A stretch of 10,510 bases of DNA from Chloroflexota bacterium (GCA_021789355.1 JAJYJR010000150.1:1-10510), one strand, 5' to 3'; numbered from the stretch's first letter, positions 1 through 6,119 are shown. Program-made: numbers and translations. The notes: generated by a model not told the origin, from the letters alone.

Positions 1-347
1 CGCCCGGTGCGCCGCCGCGGTCGCAGAGGCGCCGCTGGCTGCGGTGCCGGAAGGGACGCCCGCGGCAACCCCGGCTGGGACCCCGGCTGCGGCACGGGCT
101 GTGGCACCGCCCGCGGCAACCCCGGCTGGGATGCCCGCGGCAACCCCGGCTGCGGCACGGGCTGTGGCACCGTCTGTGGCATGGGTGCTGGCACGGGCTG
201 TGGCACGGGCTGCGGCAAAGGCGCCGCTGGCTGCGGTGCCGGAAGGGATGCCCGCGCTGACCCTGGCCGGGACCCTGGCTTGGAAGCCGGCTGCGGAGCC
301 GACGGCCCTCCGCCGACCAGAGCTGTCACTCGCGCACGCCACCCCAT
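1..347 (-). CDS. Partial Pro/Gln-rich repeat protein, C-terminus off the left edge (uncertain)
   Basis: I do not recognise this gene, and its reality is uncertain. On the minus strand an ATG at 347-345 opens a frame with no stop to the window edge, giving at least 115 residues. A short start (MGWRARVTALVGGG) leads into a Pro/Gln-rich stretch made of PQPVPQPVPAP, PQPGLPRAS and LPAPQPAAPL units. The last of these appears twice, 64 residues apart. It has no signal peptide or membrane segment, and only a weak upstream G-rich patch as a ribosome site. It is preferred over other frames because differences between repeat copies are silent here and the product looks like a normal proline-rich linker. 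Plus frame 1 shares the same wobble position but gives an odd Gly/Cys-rich product. Plus frame 2 (open from the edge to a TGA at 371-373, Ala/Pro-rich) would need amino-acid changes between copies. If real, the gene is divergent from the response-regulator remnant. Confidence 0.35.
   Translation of the reverse strand, partial: MGWRARVTALVGGGPSAPQPASKPGSRPGSARASLPAPQPAAPLPQPVPQPVPAPMPQTVPQPVPQPGLPRASQPGLPRAVPQPVPQPGSQPGLPRASLPAPQPAAPLRPRRRTG
29..256. repeat. Low-complexity direct-repeat tract, copies spaced in multiples of three
   Basis: Several nested direct repeats are visible. A 36-bp unit at 29-64 recurs at 221-256 with one mismatch (192 bp apart). A unit beginning CCCGCGGCAACCCCGGCTG occurs at 59, 110 and 134. 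A 29-bp unit at 81-109 recurs perfectly at 144-172 (63 bp apart). GCACGGGCTGTGGCAC occurs at 92, 155 and 191. Every spacing (192, 51, 24, 63, 36) is a multiple of three. The differences between copies (for example GACGCC/GATGCC and GGCTGTGGC/GGCTGCGGC) mostly fall on positions divisible by three. That is the wobble position of plus frame 1 and of the minus frame that reads Pro/Gln-rich. This is the pattern of an expanding protein-coding repeat rather than of a structural DNA array. Confidence 0.8.
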
Positions 348-434
348 CGGCCGCCCGACCCCCGCGCAGATGATGGGATGCGATGCATGCCGAACCAGAC
401 CCTCGGCTCCGAGCCGAACCAGCTGGCGTCCCCC

Positions 435-440
435 GGAGGT
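435..440 (+). promoter_or_regulatory. Ribosome-binding site that fixes the regulator start at ATG 450
   Basis: GGAGGT lies 9 nt before ATG 450. The protein from that ATG starts MRILVAEDD, the usual first strand of a receiver domain. This argues against the in-frame ATG at 378, which would add 24 unrelated residues. Confidence 0.8.
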
Positions 441-449
441 CCTGAAGCC

Positions 450-701
450 ATGCGGATCCTGGTAGCCGAGGACGACCTCGGGCTGCGCGACGTCCTGGTC
501 GACGGGCTGCAGGACCAGGGATACCAGGTGGACGCCGTGGAGCGCGGCGACGACGCCATCCTGCAGCTCAAGTTCCATGAGTACGACGTGGCCGTCATCG
601 ACTGGCGCATGCCTGGCGCGCCCGGGATCGACGTGGTCGCGTGGGCGCGCCGCAACGCCATCGACGTCCAGCTGAGCCGCCTGCGCGCGAAGTTGCCGGC
701 C
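450..701 (+). pseudogene. OmpR-type response regulator, internally deleted remnant
   Basis: Residues 1-66 from ATG 450 are a good receiver-domain start: acidic pair D8/D9, then DVAVIDWRMPG with D51 as the expected phospho-acceptor. After about residue 66-70 the receiver stops. The switch Ser/Thr and the invariant Lys (normally near 80 and 100), the linker and most of the winged-helix domain are missing. The frame continues straight into NAIDVQLSRLRAKL, which matches the recognition-helix segment of OmpR/PhoB DNA-binding domains (typically NxxDVHxSRLRxKL, near residue 200 of a roughly 225-residue protein). About 130 residues have therefore been lost in frame. After residue 84 the reading frame (formally open to 890) is out of phase with the kinase remnant and reads Arg-rich nonsense. 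A functional phospho-switch is not expected. The alternatives are a recent deletion allele or an assembly collapse. Confidence 0.75.
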
Positions 702-711
702 GCAGACCGCG

Positions 712-1359
712 GACCGCTTCGCCGTCGTCGCCGAGGCTCGGCACCTGTCGAGCGAGGTTCATCCGGCGCCGGGGTGCAGCGTGATCGCGATGCCCCCCGA
801 GTGGCTCGACCGGCACCCGAGCGTGCTGCTCGACAACGCCTGCCGGTACTCTCCCGAGGGCGGCACGGTCCACGTCTCCGTGACACATGACGGCGCACGG
901 GTCCGGGTGACGGTGGACGACTCAGGACCCGGGATCCCGCCCGGGGAGCGGACCCGCATCTTCGACCGCTTCCACCGGGCGACCGATACCCCCGGGGGCG
1001 CCGGGCTGGGCCTGGCCATCGCGGACGCGATCGTCAGGGTCTCCAGCGGGCGGTGGCGGATCGGCGCCTCGCCGGCTGGCGGCACGAGCATGTCGGTGAG
1101 CTGGGCGAGGGCGCTGGCCGGCGCGGGTGAACCTGTCCCGTGGAAGGCATCGACGGGCAGCCGCGGTCCGACTGATCGAACCACTCGGCCCGACCGACCG
1201 GCCTCGCTTGACCCGACTGGCCGGGCAGGTCCGGTTGGCCCGACCGACCCCCGGACGAACCTTCAGGGCGCGGCGGTCGGAGATCCGCCCGACAGCGACT
1301 GCAGCAGTGCGACGGTCGAGGCCGGGACGGGATCCAGGCCGTCCGGGTTGTACAGGTAG
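712..1359 (+). pseudogene. Histidine kinase remnant, ATP-binding domain only
   Basis: In plus frame 1 (the regulator is in frame 3) the translation resembles the C-terminal part of a sensor kinase. It reads RFAVVAEARHLSSEV, then EWLDRHPSVLLDNACRYSPEGG (N box, with the Mg-binding Asn codon at 835-837), DDSGPGIPPGERTRIFDRFHRA (G1 and F boxes) and GGAGLGLAIADAIV (G2 box), ending in the usual GTSMSVSW strand near 1104. The sensor, membrane, HAMP and HisKA segments with the phospho-accepting His are absent. The frame is open only from 676, and no good ribosome site precedes the in-frame GTG/ATG codons at 781-792. Past about 1110 the frame runs on as Pro/Thr/Arg-rich sequence to a TAG at 1357-1359, overlapping the convergent propeller gene by 97 bp, so the native stop may be lost. 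The ATP-binding motifs are intact, but without HisKA it cannot act as a normal kinase. Confidence 0.75.
1187..1249. repeat. Short direct repeat in a CCGA-rich stretch
   Basis: GGCCCGACCGACC occurs at 1187-1199 and again at 1237-1249, in simple-sequence DNA built from CCGA/GACC words between the end of the kinase domain and the end of the propeller gene. A weak 6-bp stem (CCGGCC at 1198-1203, GGCCGG at 1219-1224) lies between them. No convincing terminator is visible here, although two genes converge. Confidence 0.5.
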
Positions 1360-2453
1360 TCGCCCGCGGCGCCCGGGACCCCCGGGTGGCCGTACTGCCA
1401 GACGATCCGGTTCGTGGCAGGGTCGATCACGTCGACCGTCTGGCCGAAGTCGTCGGTGACCGCGAGGTTGCCGTTTGAGAGGCGGACGGCAAGCGACGGG
1501 TTCGAGAGCATCCCGGGCCCGCTCCGCACGTCGTAGCGCCACACCACGCGACCGGACGGTGTCACCTCCTCGATCTGCCCGGGCGTGGAGTAGTCGACCA
1601 GGAGTACGTTCCCGTTGGGCAGCAGCTGCGCGTCCGACGGGTAGGCGATGTCGCGGAGGTGGATCGCCCACACCACGCGCCCGCTGGCGTCCAGCCGATC
1701 CACCCAGCTCCCGCCGATCTCGGTGACCAGCATGCCGCCGTCCGCGAGCGGCACGTCCCCGTTCGGGGCCGCGTACGACACGGGCGGGTCATGGCGGCGC
1801 ACCCCGGTGAGCCCGTACTGCCGGACGATCGTCTTCGACCGCGAGATGAAGAGGATCCGCTCGTTCCTGATGTCGGCCACGGTGACGGTGCCGTCGGGCA
1901 GGACGTACGCGTCGTCGGGCCCGTTCAGGTAGCCGGGCGCGCTGCCGGCTCGACCCGTGTGCCCGTACTGCCACACGATCTTCCGCGTCGCGATGTCGAT
2001 GATCGAAACGGTGTGAGCGTTCTCCTGGTTGATCACGATGTGGGTCCCGTCGGGTGTGAAGAACGCGTCGTCGGGCCCCCAGGACTGGGATCCGCGCGGG
2101 CCGCCCGGATCGATGGTCATCGACCAGATGATCCGCTTTGCCGGCGTAACGATCAGCAGGCGGTCGTTGCCGCGGTCGGCGATCAGCAGGTCGCCAGGAA
2201 GCGGACCCGTGGGTGCCGCCGACGAGGGGCTCGGCGACGCCGCGGGCTCCAGCGCTGCCTGGGGCGATGCACCGGCTGGCGACGGGGCCCCGGTCCCAGG
2301 GGAGGCCGCCTCGGCGGAGATGGTGGCGGCCAGGCCGGGACTGGCACCCGAGGCCGTGCTCGAGCGGGTGAAGCCGGCGAGAACGACGCCCCCGACCAGC
2401 ACGGCGACGAGGGCAGCGATGACGGCAGCGACGGACAAGGGTCGTTGAAGCAT
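1263..2453 (-). CDS. Membrane-anchored NHL/PQQ-like beta-propeller protein
   Basis: Predicted extracytoplasmic protein of 396 residues. Residues 6-27 are one hydrophobic segment (signal anchor or uncleaved signal peptide, with no lipobox Cys). Residues 31-86 are an Ala/Ser/Pro-rich linker. About residues 87-380 are a beta-propeller with recurring blades of the form PDDAxxxPDGTxxVxDxxNxRIxxI...IVWQYGHxGxxG. Examples are WGPDDAFFTPDGT (125-137), GPDDAYVLPDGTVTVAD (178-194), AYPSDAQLLPNGNVLLVD (270-287) and NPSLAVRLSNGNLAVTD (318-334). IVWQYGH occurs at 159-165 and 350-356. Such repeats are found in NHL, PQQ-like and arylsulfotransferase-like propellers. I see no catalytic residues, so a binding or scaffold role is a guess. 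The protein has no cysteine, so it is not an obvious client of the divergent DsbA-like gene. The ATG at 2453 is chosen because the hydrophobic anchor follows at once; its ribosome site is weak. Confidence 0.85.
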   Translation of the reverse strand: MLQRPLSVAAVIAALVAVLVGGVVLAGFTRSSTASGASPGLAATISAEAASPGTGAPSPAGASPQAALEPAASPSPSSAAPTGPLPGDLLIADRGNDRLLIVTPAKRIIWSMTIDPGGPRGSQSWGPDDAFFTPDGTHIVINQENAHTVSIIDIATRKIVWQYGHTGRAGSAPGYLNGPDDAYVLPDGTVTVADIRNERILFISRSKTIVRQYGLTGVRRHDPPVSYAAPNGDVPLADGGMLVTEIGGSWVDRLDASGRVVWAIHLRDIAYPSDAQLLPNGNVLLVDYSTPGQIEEVTPSGRVVWRYDVRSGPGMLSNPSLAVRLSNGNLAVTDDFGQTVDVIDPATNRIVWQYGHPGVPGAAGDYLYNPDGLDPVPASTVALLQSLSGGSPTAAP

Positions 2454-2648
2454 CGCCGAACCGTACCGAACCGAGACGTGTCGCGGGTCAACGTCGGATT
2501 AGGTTTTGGCACACATCCCCACGCCGACGCGAGGCACCGGTACTCCCCTGCCCTGTGCGTGGCGGGTTATCCGACCGCCTGCCACGGCGCGAGACGATTC
2601 CCCAGCCCGTCCGCCGCCCCGTCCACCGCCTCGTCCCATTGTCAGTCG

Positions 2649-2679
2649 ATTGCGCAAGTACGCAATTAGATGATAGCAT
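2649..2679 (+). promoter_or_regulatory. Inverted-repeat operator overlapping a candidate promoter
   Basis: ATTGCG-CAAGTA-CGCAAT (2649-2666) is a perfect inverted repeat with 6-bp arms, inside the 280-bp divergent gap between the propeller gene and the DsbA-like gene. It lies in an unusually A+T-rich patch. TTGCGC (2650-2655) and TAGCAT (2674-2679), 18 bp apart, could be the -35 and -10 of a plus-strand promoter, so a bound repressor would block it. The core TTGCG-N6-CGCAA recurs at 4565-4580. Dyads of this size are typical of winged-helix regulators such as ArsR or MarR types, but no regulator gene is present in the window. The rest of the gap shows only Arg/Pro-rich noise frames. Confidence 0.45.
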
Positions 2680-2733
2680 CGGTGCGGCCCGCCACGGCCG
2701 ATCCGCGGCGCATGGTGCCGGAGGCTATCGTTC

Positions 2734-3564
2734 GTGTCCCGTCGCGACCGCCGTTCCCGAATTCGATCCCCTCAGCACGCGCGCCTCTCCGCGGGGCAGG
2801 TGATCCCGCCGCCGGAGCAGGTCGAGCCGCCTGCCGAGCAGCAGCGGCCAGCCCCGGACCGGTCACATGCGGTCACGGAGCGACCGCGCTCGACTGCGGA
2901 GCGACCGCGTCGTTCCGGAAGGCGACGCCAGCCCTCCCGCCTGCGGCGATGGGTCTTCCCCGCCCTGATGACGCTTGCCGGCGCGGCGGCCGTTGCGATC
3001 GTCGTGATCGGCGTGAGTGCCGCCACGGCGCCGCCCGCCCGCGCGGCGACCCCCTCGCTCGGCACGCCGACGGCGCCCGTGACGATCGTCGAGTACGCCG
3101 ACTACCAGTGCCCCTACTGCGCCACCTGGGCGAAGACGGTGGAGCCGCAGATCAAACAGACCTACATCGACACCGGCAAGGTCAAGCTGGAGTGGCACGA
3201 CATGGCCTGGATGGGTGGCGAATCGAAGGACGCCGCGAATGCTGCGCGCTGCGCCGGCGACCAGGGCCAGTTCTGGGCGTACCACGACCTGCTGTACGGC
3301 TCGCAGGCCGGACAGAACAGCGGCGCGTTCTCGAAGGATCGCCTCAAGGCGTTCGGGCAGCAGCTCGGGCTGAAGGCGGCCACGTTCGACGCGTGCGTCG
3401 ACTCGGACAAGTACGGCGGCGCGGTGCAGGCGGACTTCGCGCAGGCCGTGAAGCTCGGCATCACCGGGACCCCGGCCTTCTTCATCAACGGCCAGCGGAT
3501 CGACGGCGCGCAGCCGTACTCCGCGTTCCAGGCTGCCATCGACTCGGCGCTGGCCGGCCAGTGA
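2734..3564 (+). CDS. Membrane-anchored DsbA-family thiol-disulfide protein (CPYC)
   Basis: Extracytoplasmic thioredoxin-fold oxidoreductase of 276 residues. Residues 1-70 are a polar, Arg/Pro/Gln-rich cytoplasmic tail, 73-96 one membrane segment, and 105-276 the DsbA-like domain (Thioredoxin_4/BdbD type). The active site is CPYC at 126-129 in EYADYQCPYCATW. The cis-Pro loop is GITGTPAFFING with Pro247. Two further cysteines, C173 (AARCAGDQGQFW) and C221 (FDACVDSDKY), sit where related proteins carry a second disulfide. It probably oxidises or isomerises disulfides in exported proteins, or acts as a CcdA-fed reductase. The start is GTG 2734, with GGAGG at 2720-2724 nine bases upstream. It is followed 140 bp later by a CcdA-type gene on the same strand. 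No DsbB or VKOR partner is visible here. The N-terminal tail is longer than in most family members, so a later start cannot be excluded. Confidence 0.9.
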   Translation: MSRRDRRSRIRSPQHARLSAGQVIPPPEQVEPPAEQQRPAPDRSHAVTERPRSTAERPRRSGRRRQPSRLRRWVFPALMTLAGAAAVAIVVIGVSAATAPPARAATPSLGTPTAPVTIVEYADYQCPYCATWAKTVEPQIKQTYIDTGKVKLEWHDMAWMGGESKDAANAARCAGDQGQFWAYHDLLYGSQAGQNSGAFSKDRLKAFGQQLGLKAATFDACVDSDKYGGAVQADFAQAVKLGITGTPAFFINGQRIDGAQPYSAFQAAIDSALAGQ

Positions 3565-3657
3565 GCGCGACCGCCGCGATCCGGGGCGTGGTCCGCCGGG
3601 CGGATCGGCCAGGCGCAGGCCTGAGCGCGGTTCCCGGGGAGGACCGGGACACCACCG

Positions 3658-3696
3658 GCTTGCGCTCTACCCCCGGCGCACCGGTCGAGCGCAAGC
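3658..3696 (+). promoter_or_regulatory. Stem-loop just upstream of the ccdA start
   Basis: GCTTGCGCTC (3658-3667) and GAGCGCAAGC (3687-3696) form a perfect 10-bp stem with a 19-nt loop, ending 8 nt before the GTG of ccdA. No T-run follows. Its position would cover or replace the ribosome-binding region, where no clear Shine-Dalgarno sequence is seen. It may tune ccdA translation or stabilise processed mRNA. The arms contain TTGCG and CGCAA, like the two operator-like dyads, but with a much longer spacer. Confidence 0.5.
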
Positions 3697-3704
3697 GGTA
3701 GCCC

Positions 3705-4547
3705 GTGCCAGTCGAGCTCCTGGTCGCGTTCGCGGGCGGCGTCCTCTCGCTGCTCAGCCCGTGCTCGGCGCTGCTCCTGCCCGCGTTCTTCGCCTACGCG
3801 TTCCCCTCGCCCACGCGGCTCGCGCTGCGGACGGCCATCTTCTACCTGGGCCTGATCACGCTGCTCGTGCCCGCCGGGCTCGGCGCGGGCGCGATCGGCG
3901 CGGTCCTGCTGACCGAACGCGGCCCGCTCACTCTGCTCGCCGGGCTGACACTCATCGCGATCGGCGCCGTGCAGCTGCTGCTCGGCGGCTTCGAACTCCC
4001 GGGCGTGTCCCTGCGTCCCGCCATGAGCGCGGAGAGCGCGGCCAGCACCTTCGTCCTCGGCCTCAGCTACGGGCTCGGGGGCTTCTGCGCCGGCCCGATC
4101 CTCGGCGCGATCCTGACCATCGCGGCCGGGTCCGGGGGCCTGGCTCCCGGCGCCGTCCTGCTGGCCGCCTACGGGGCCGGCATGGCCTTCCCGCTCTTCC
4201 TGCTGGCGCTGGCCTGGGAGCGCCTGGGGACCGCCTGGCGAGGGCGGCTCCGTGGGCGGGCGGTCCGGATCGGCCGGGTGGAGCGGCACGTCTCCACGGT
4301 CGTCTCCAGCGCGATGTTTATCGCGCTCGGCGCCGGGTTCATCGTCTTCCAGGGCCCCAACGCGCTTTCGGGCGTGTACGCCGGCTTCGGGCTGGACGAC
4401 CTCGCGCTGCGGCTCGAGGCGGCACTCCAGGTGGCGGCCGCGGAGGTGCCGCTGGCGGTGGTCGGGGTGGCGATCGGCACGGCGGCGCTGCTCACCGTCG
4501 TCGGGCGGCGATTCCTGGGGACGGGCACGGACGGACGCGACCGGTAA
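3705..4547 (+). CDS. ccdA: CcdA/DsbD-type transmembrane thiol-disulfide transporter
   Basis: Polytopic inner-membrane protein of 280 residues that carries reducing equivalents from cytoplasmic thioredoxin across the membrane. The two family redox cysteines are present: C20 in LLSPCSALLLPAFFAY (family form LSPCxLPLLP) and C128 in GLGGFCAGPILGAIL, in the first and fourth hydrophobic segments. About six hydrophobic segments are visible (5-31, 43-68, 75-96, 115-141, 147-172, 198-216), with a further one at about 248-267. A basic loop (176-195) follows the core. Length is near that of free-standing CcdA proteins. The start is GTG 3705, where the SPC motif follows at the usual distance. The Shine-Dalgarno site is not clear. 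The immediate upstream DsbA-like gene is its probable periplasmic-side partner. Cytochrome c maturation genes, the other common CcdA context, are not in this window. Confidence 0.88.
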   Translation: MPVELLVAFAGGVLSLLSPCSALLLPAFFAYAFPSPTRLALRTAIFYLGLITLLVPAGLGAGAIGAVLLTERGPLTLLAGLTLIAIGAVQLLLGGFELPGVSLRPAMSAESAASTFVLGLSYGLGGFCAGPILGAILTIAAGSGGLAPGAVLLAAYGAGMAFPLFLLALAWERLGTAWRGRLRGRAVRIGRVERHVSTVVSSAMFIALGAGFIVFQGPNALSGVYAGFGLDDLALRLEAALQVAAAEVPLAVVGVAIGTAALLTVVGRRFLGTGTDGRDR

Positions 4548-4564
4548 CACGACGGCCCTGGCAC

Positions 4565-4580
4565 TTGCGTGAGCGCGCAA
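4565..4580. promoter_or_regulatory. Second TTGCG-N6-CGCAA inverted repeat
   Basis: TTGCG-TGAGCG-CGCAA lies 18 bp after the ccdA stop and 96 bp before the transporter ATG. Both half-sites and the 6-bp spacer length are the same as in the dyad at 2650-2665, while the spacer bases differ. That is what a shared protein-binding site would look like. It could alternatively fold as a small hairpin after ccdA, but no T-run follows. Confidence 0.45.
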
Positions 4581-4595
4581 ACAGTTATCCGAAAC

Positions 4596-4633
4596 GTAAC
4601 GGACTCGCGGAGCGCTTAACAAGCCCATAACGG
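4596..4633 (+). promoter_or_regulatory. Repeated TAAC boxes and possible promoter before the phosphate-type transporter
   Basis: TAAC occurs at 4597, 4617 and 4628. Two copies are the longer TAACGG (4597-4602, 4628-4633; 31 bp apart). TTAACA (4616-4621) and ATAACG (4627-4632) start 11 bp apart, the spacing of PhoP-type direct repeats (TTAACA-like). TTAACA with GATACG at 4640-4645 (18-bp gap) could also be a -35/-10 pair. Both readings rest on short matches. Confidence 0.3.
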
Positions 4634-4662
4634 GGAGGCGATACGGTCTGGTGCGCAAGATT

Positions 4663-4671
4663 GGAAAGGAG
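4663..4671 (+). promoter_or_regulatory. Ribosome-binding site of the MFS transporter
   Basis: GGAAAGGAG ends 5 nt before ATG 4677. It is one of the strongest Shine-Dalgarno matches in the window and fixes the start. Confidence 0.8.
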
Positions 4672-4676
4672 CCTGC

Positions 4677-6110
4677 ATGTCGTCTGACCGTGCGAGCGGC
4701 TCGGGCACGCTGACCGACGCCCTGAACGAGGCGCCCCTCAGCGTCTTCCACCTCCGGGCGATGTTCACCGCAGGGATGGGCTTTTTCACCGACGCATACG
4801 ACCTGTTCGTCATCGGCGTCGCGCTCGCCCTGGTCACCGCCCAGTGGCACCTGACGACCACGGAGGCCACACTCGCGAGCAGCATCGCGCTGGTCGGCGC
4901 CTTCTTCGGTGCGGTGGTGTTCGGCCGGCTCGCCGACGTGCTGGGCCGCAAGGCCATCTACGGGCTGGAGGCCGCGATCATGGCGGTCGCGGCGATCCTT
5001 TCGGCGGTGTCGCCGAACATCGCGTGGCTGATCGCCTCCCGGTTCCTGCTCGGGATCGGAATCGGCGGAGACTACCCGGTGAGCGCCACGATCATGAGCG
5101 AGTACGCGAACCGCAAGGACCGCGGGCGGCTGGTGAGCATGGTCTTCTCGACGCAGGCCGTGGGCCTGATCATCGGGCCCGTCGTGGGGCTGACCCTGCT
5201 CGGGGCGGGCGTCTCCAACGAGCTTGCGTGGCGCGTCATGCTCGGCCTGGGGGCCGTTCCCGCGATGGCCGTGATCTACCTCCGGCGGACCATGCCCGAG
5301 TCACCCCGGTACGTGGCGCGCGTCATGGGCAACGCGTCCGCCGCCGCGGCGAGCATGGCGGGGTTCACGGGCGGCGCGATCCGGGCGTTCGGGGACGAGG
5401 CGCCGGTGGTCCGTCAGCGCTTCGTGGACTTCATTCGCGACCGGCGGAACCTCGTGCTCCTGGCGGGCACCGCAGGGTCCTGGTTCCTGCTCGACTACGC
5501 GTACTACGGGAACACGATCTCCACGCCGCTGATCCTGGGGACCGTCGCCCCGCACGCCAGCCTGATGCAATCGGTGGCCTGGAGCCTGATCATCTTCGCG
5601 CTGGCCGCGGCGCCGGGATACCTGCTCGCCCTCGTGACCATCGACCGCATCGGACACCGGCGGTTGCAGTGGATGGGCTTCCTGGGCATGGCGGGCGCGT
5701 TCGCCCTGATCGGGCTGGTACCGTCGATCACGCACCTGGTCCTTCCCTTCCTGGTTCTGTACGGGATCAGCTACTTCTTCACCGAGTTCGGGCCCAACGT
5801 GACCACCTTCGTGCTGCCCAGCGAGGTCTACCCGATCACCAGCCGGACCACCGGCCACGGGCTGTCCTCGGGCGTCGCGAAGCTCGGGGCCTTCGTCGGC
5901 GTGTACGCCTTCCCGCACCTGGAGGCCGCCCTGGGCCTGCAGGTCACGCTCCTCTTCACCGCGGGTGTCGCGCTGCTGGGTGCGCTGCTCACGCTCGTAC
6001 TGCCCGAGCCGGCGGGCCTCACGATCGAGGAGGCGTCACGCGAGCGCCACGCGGCGCCGCGGCAGCATGAGGCGGCGGCCGCCCCCGAGCCCGGGTTGCT
6101 CACGACCTGA
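4677..6110 (+). CDS. MFS transporter of the phosphate:H+ symporter (PHS) type
   Basis: Inner-membrane transporter of 477 residues with about 12 hydrophobic segments and a central loop near 208-255. The sequence follows the PHS branch of the major facilitator superfamily (Pho84-like). It has GMGFFTDAYDLFVIGVAL in segment 1 (D39, D42), the MFS loop motif GRLADVLGRK (83-92) and the PHS signature GIGIGGDYPVSATIMSEYANRKDRGR (126-151, D132). It also has WFLLDYAYYGNTISTP after the central loop (D273), FFTEFGPNVTTFVLPSEVYP (367-386) and GVAKLGAF (399-406) with the Lys that family members use in phosphate/proton coupling. Inorganic phosphate import with protons is therefore the likeliest role. Other acid or sugar-acid substrates are possible because many bacterial relatives are untested. 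The C-terminal 25 residues are polar and Ala/Pro-rich. It is convergent with the methyltransferase gene. Confidence 0.85.
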   Translation: MSSDRASGSGTLTDALNEAPLSVFHLRAMFTAGMGFFTDAYDLFVIGVALALVTAQWHLTTTEATLASSIALVGAFFGAVVFGRLADVLGRKAIYGLEAAIMAVAAILSAVSPNIAWLIASRFLLGIGIGGDYPVSATIMSEYANRKDRGRLVSMVFSTQAVGLIIGPVVGLTLLGAGVSNELAWRVMLGLGAVPAMAVIYLRRTMPESPRYVARVMGNASAAAASMAGFTGGAIRAFGDEAPVVRQRFVDFIRDRRNLVLLAGTAGSWFLLDYAYYGNTISTPLILGTVAPHASLMQSVAWSLIIFALAAAPGYLLALVTIDRIGHRRLQWMGFLGMAGAFALIGLVPSITHLVLPFLVLYGISYFFTEFGPNVTTFVLPSEVYPITSRTTGHGLSSGVAKLGAFVGVYAFPHLEAALGLQVTLLFTAGVALLGALLTLVLPEPAGLTIEEASRERHAAPRQHEAAAAPEPGLLTT

Positions 6111-6119
6111 GGGCGCGCC

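Noticed and set aside
29..256. CRISPR array or integration-type repeat array
   Set aside because: Copies are irregular, partly overlapping, spaced in codon multiples and lack unique spacers. A coding repeat explains them better.
378..449. Earlier in-frame ATG for the response regulator
   Set aside because: GGAGGT sits 9 nt before ATG 450, and the receiver fold starts there. The extra 24 residues match nothing.
3658..3696. Intrinsic terminator between the DsbA-like gene and ccdA
   Set aside because: There is no T-run, and the stem abuts the next start codon. The genes are related in function and share a strand, so read-through is more likely.
2670..3701. Plus-strand open frame of 343 codons overlapping the DsbA-like gene
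   Set aside because: It is in another frame from the clear CPYC protein and has Arg/Ala/Gly-rich noise composition.
3162..4850. Minus-strand open frame of 562 codons opposite the DsbA-like and ccdA genes
   Set aside because: It spans two well-supported plus-strand genes and has low-complexity Arg/Gln/Glu-rich content with no domain. Long antisense frames are expected at this G+C content.
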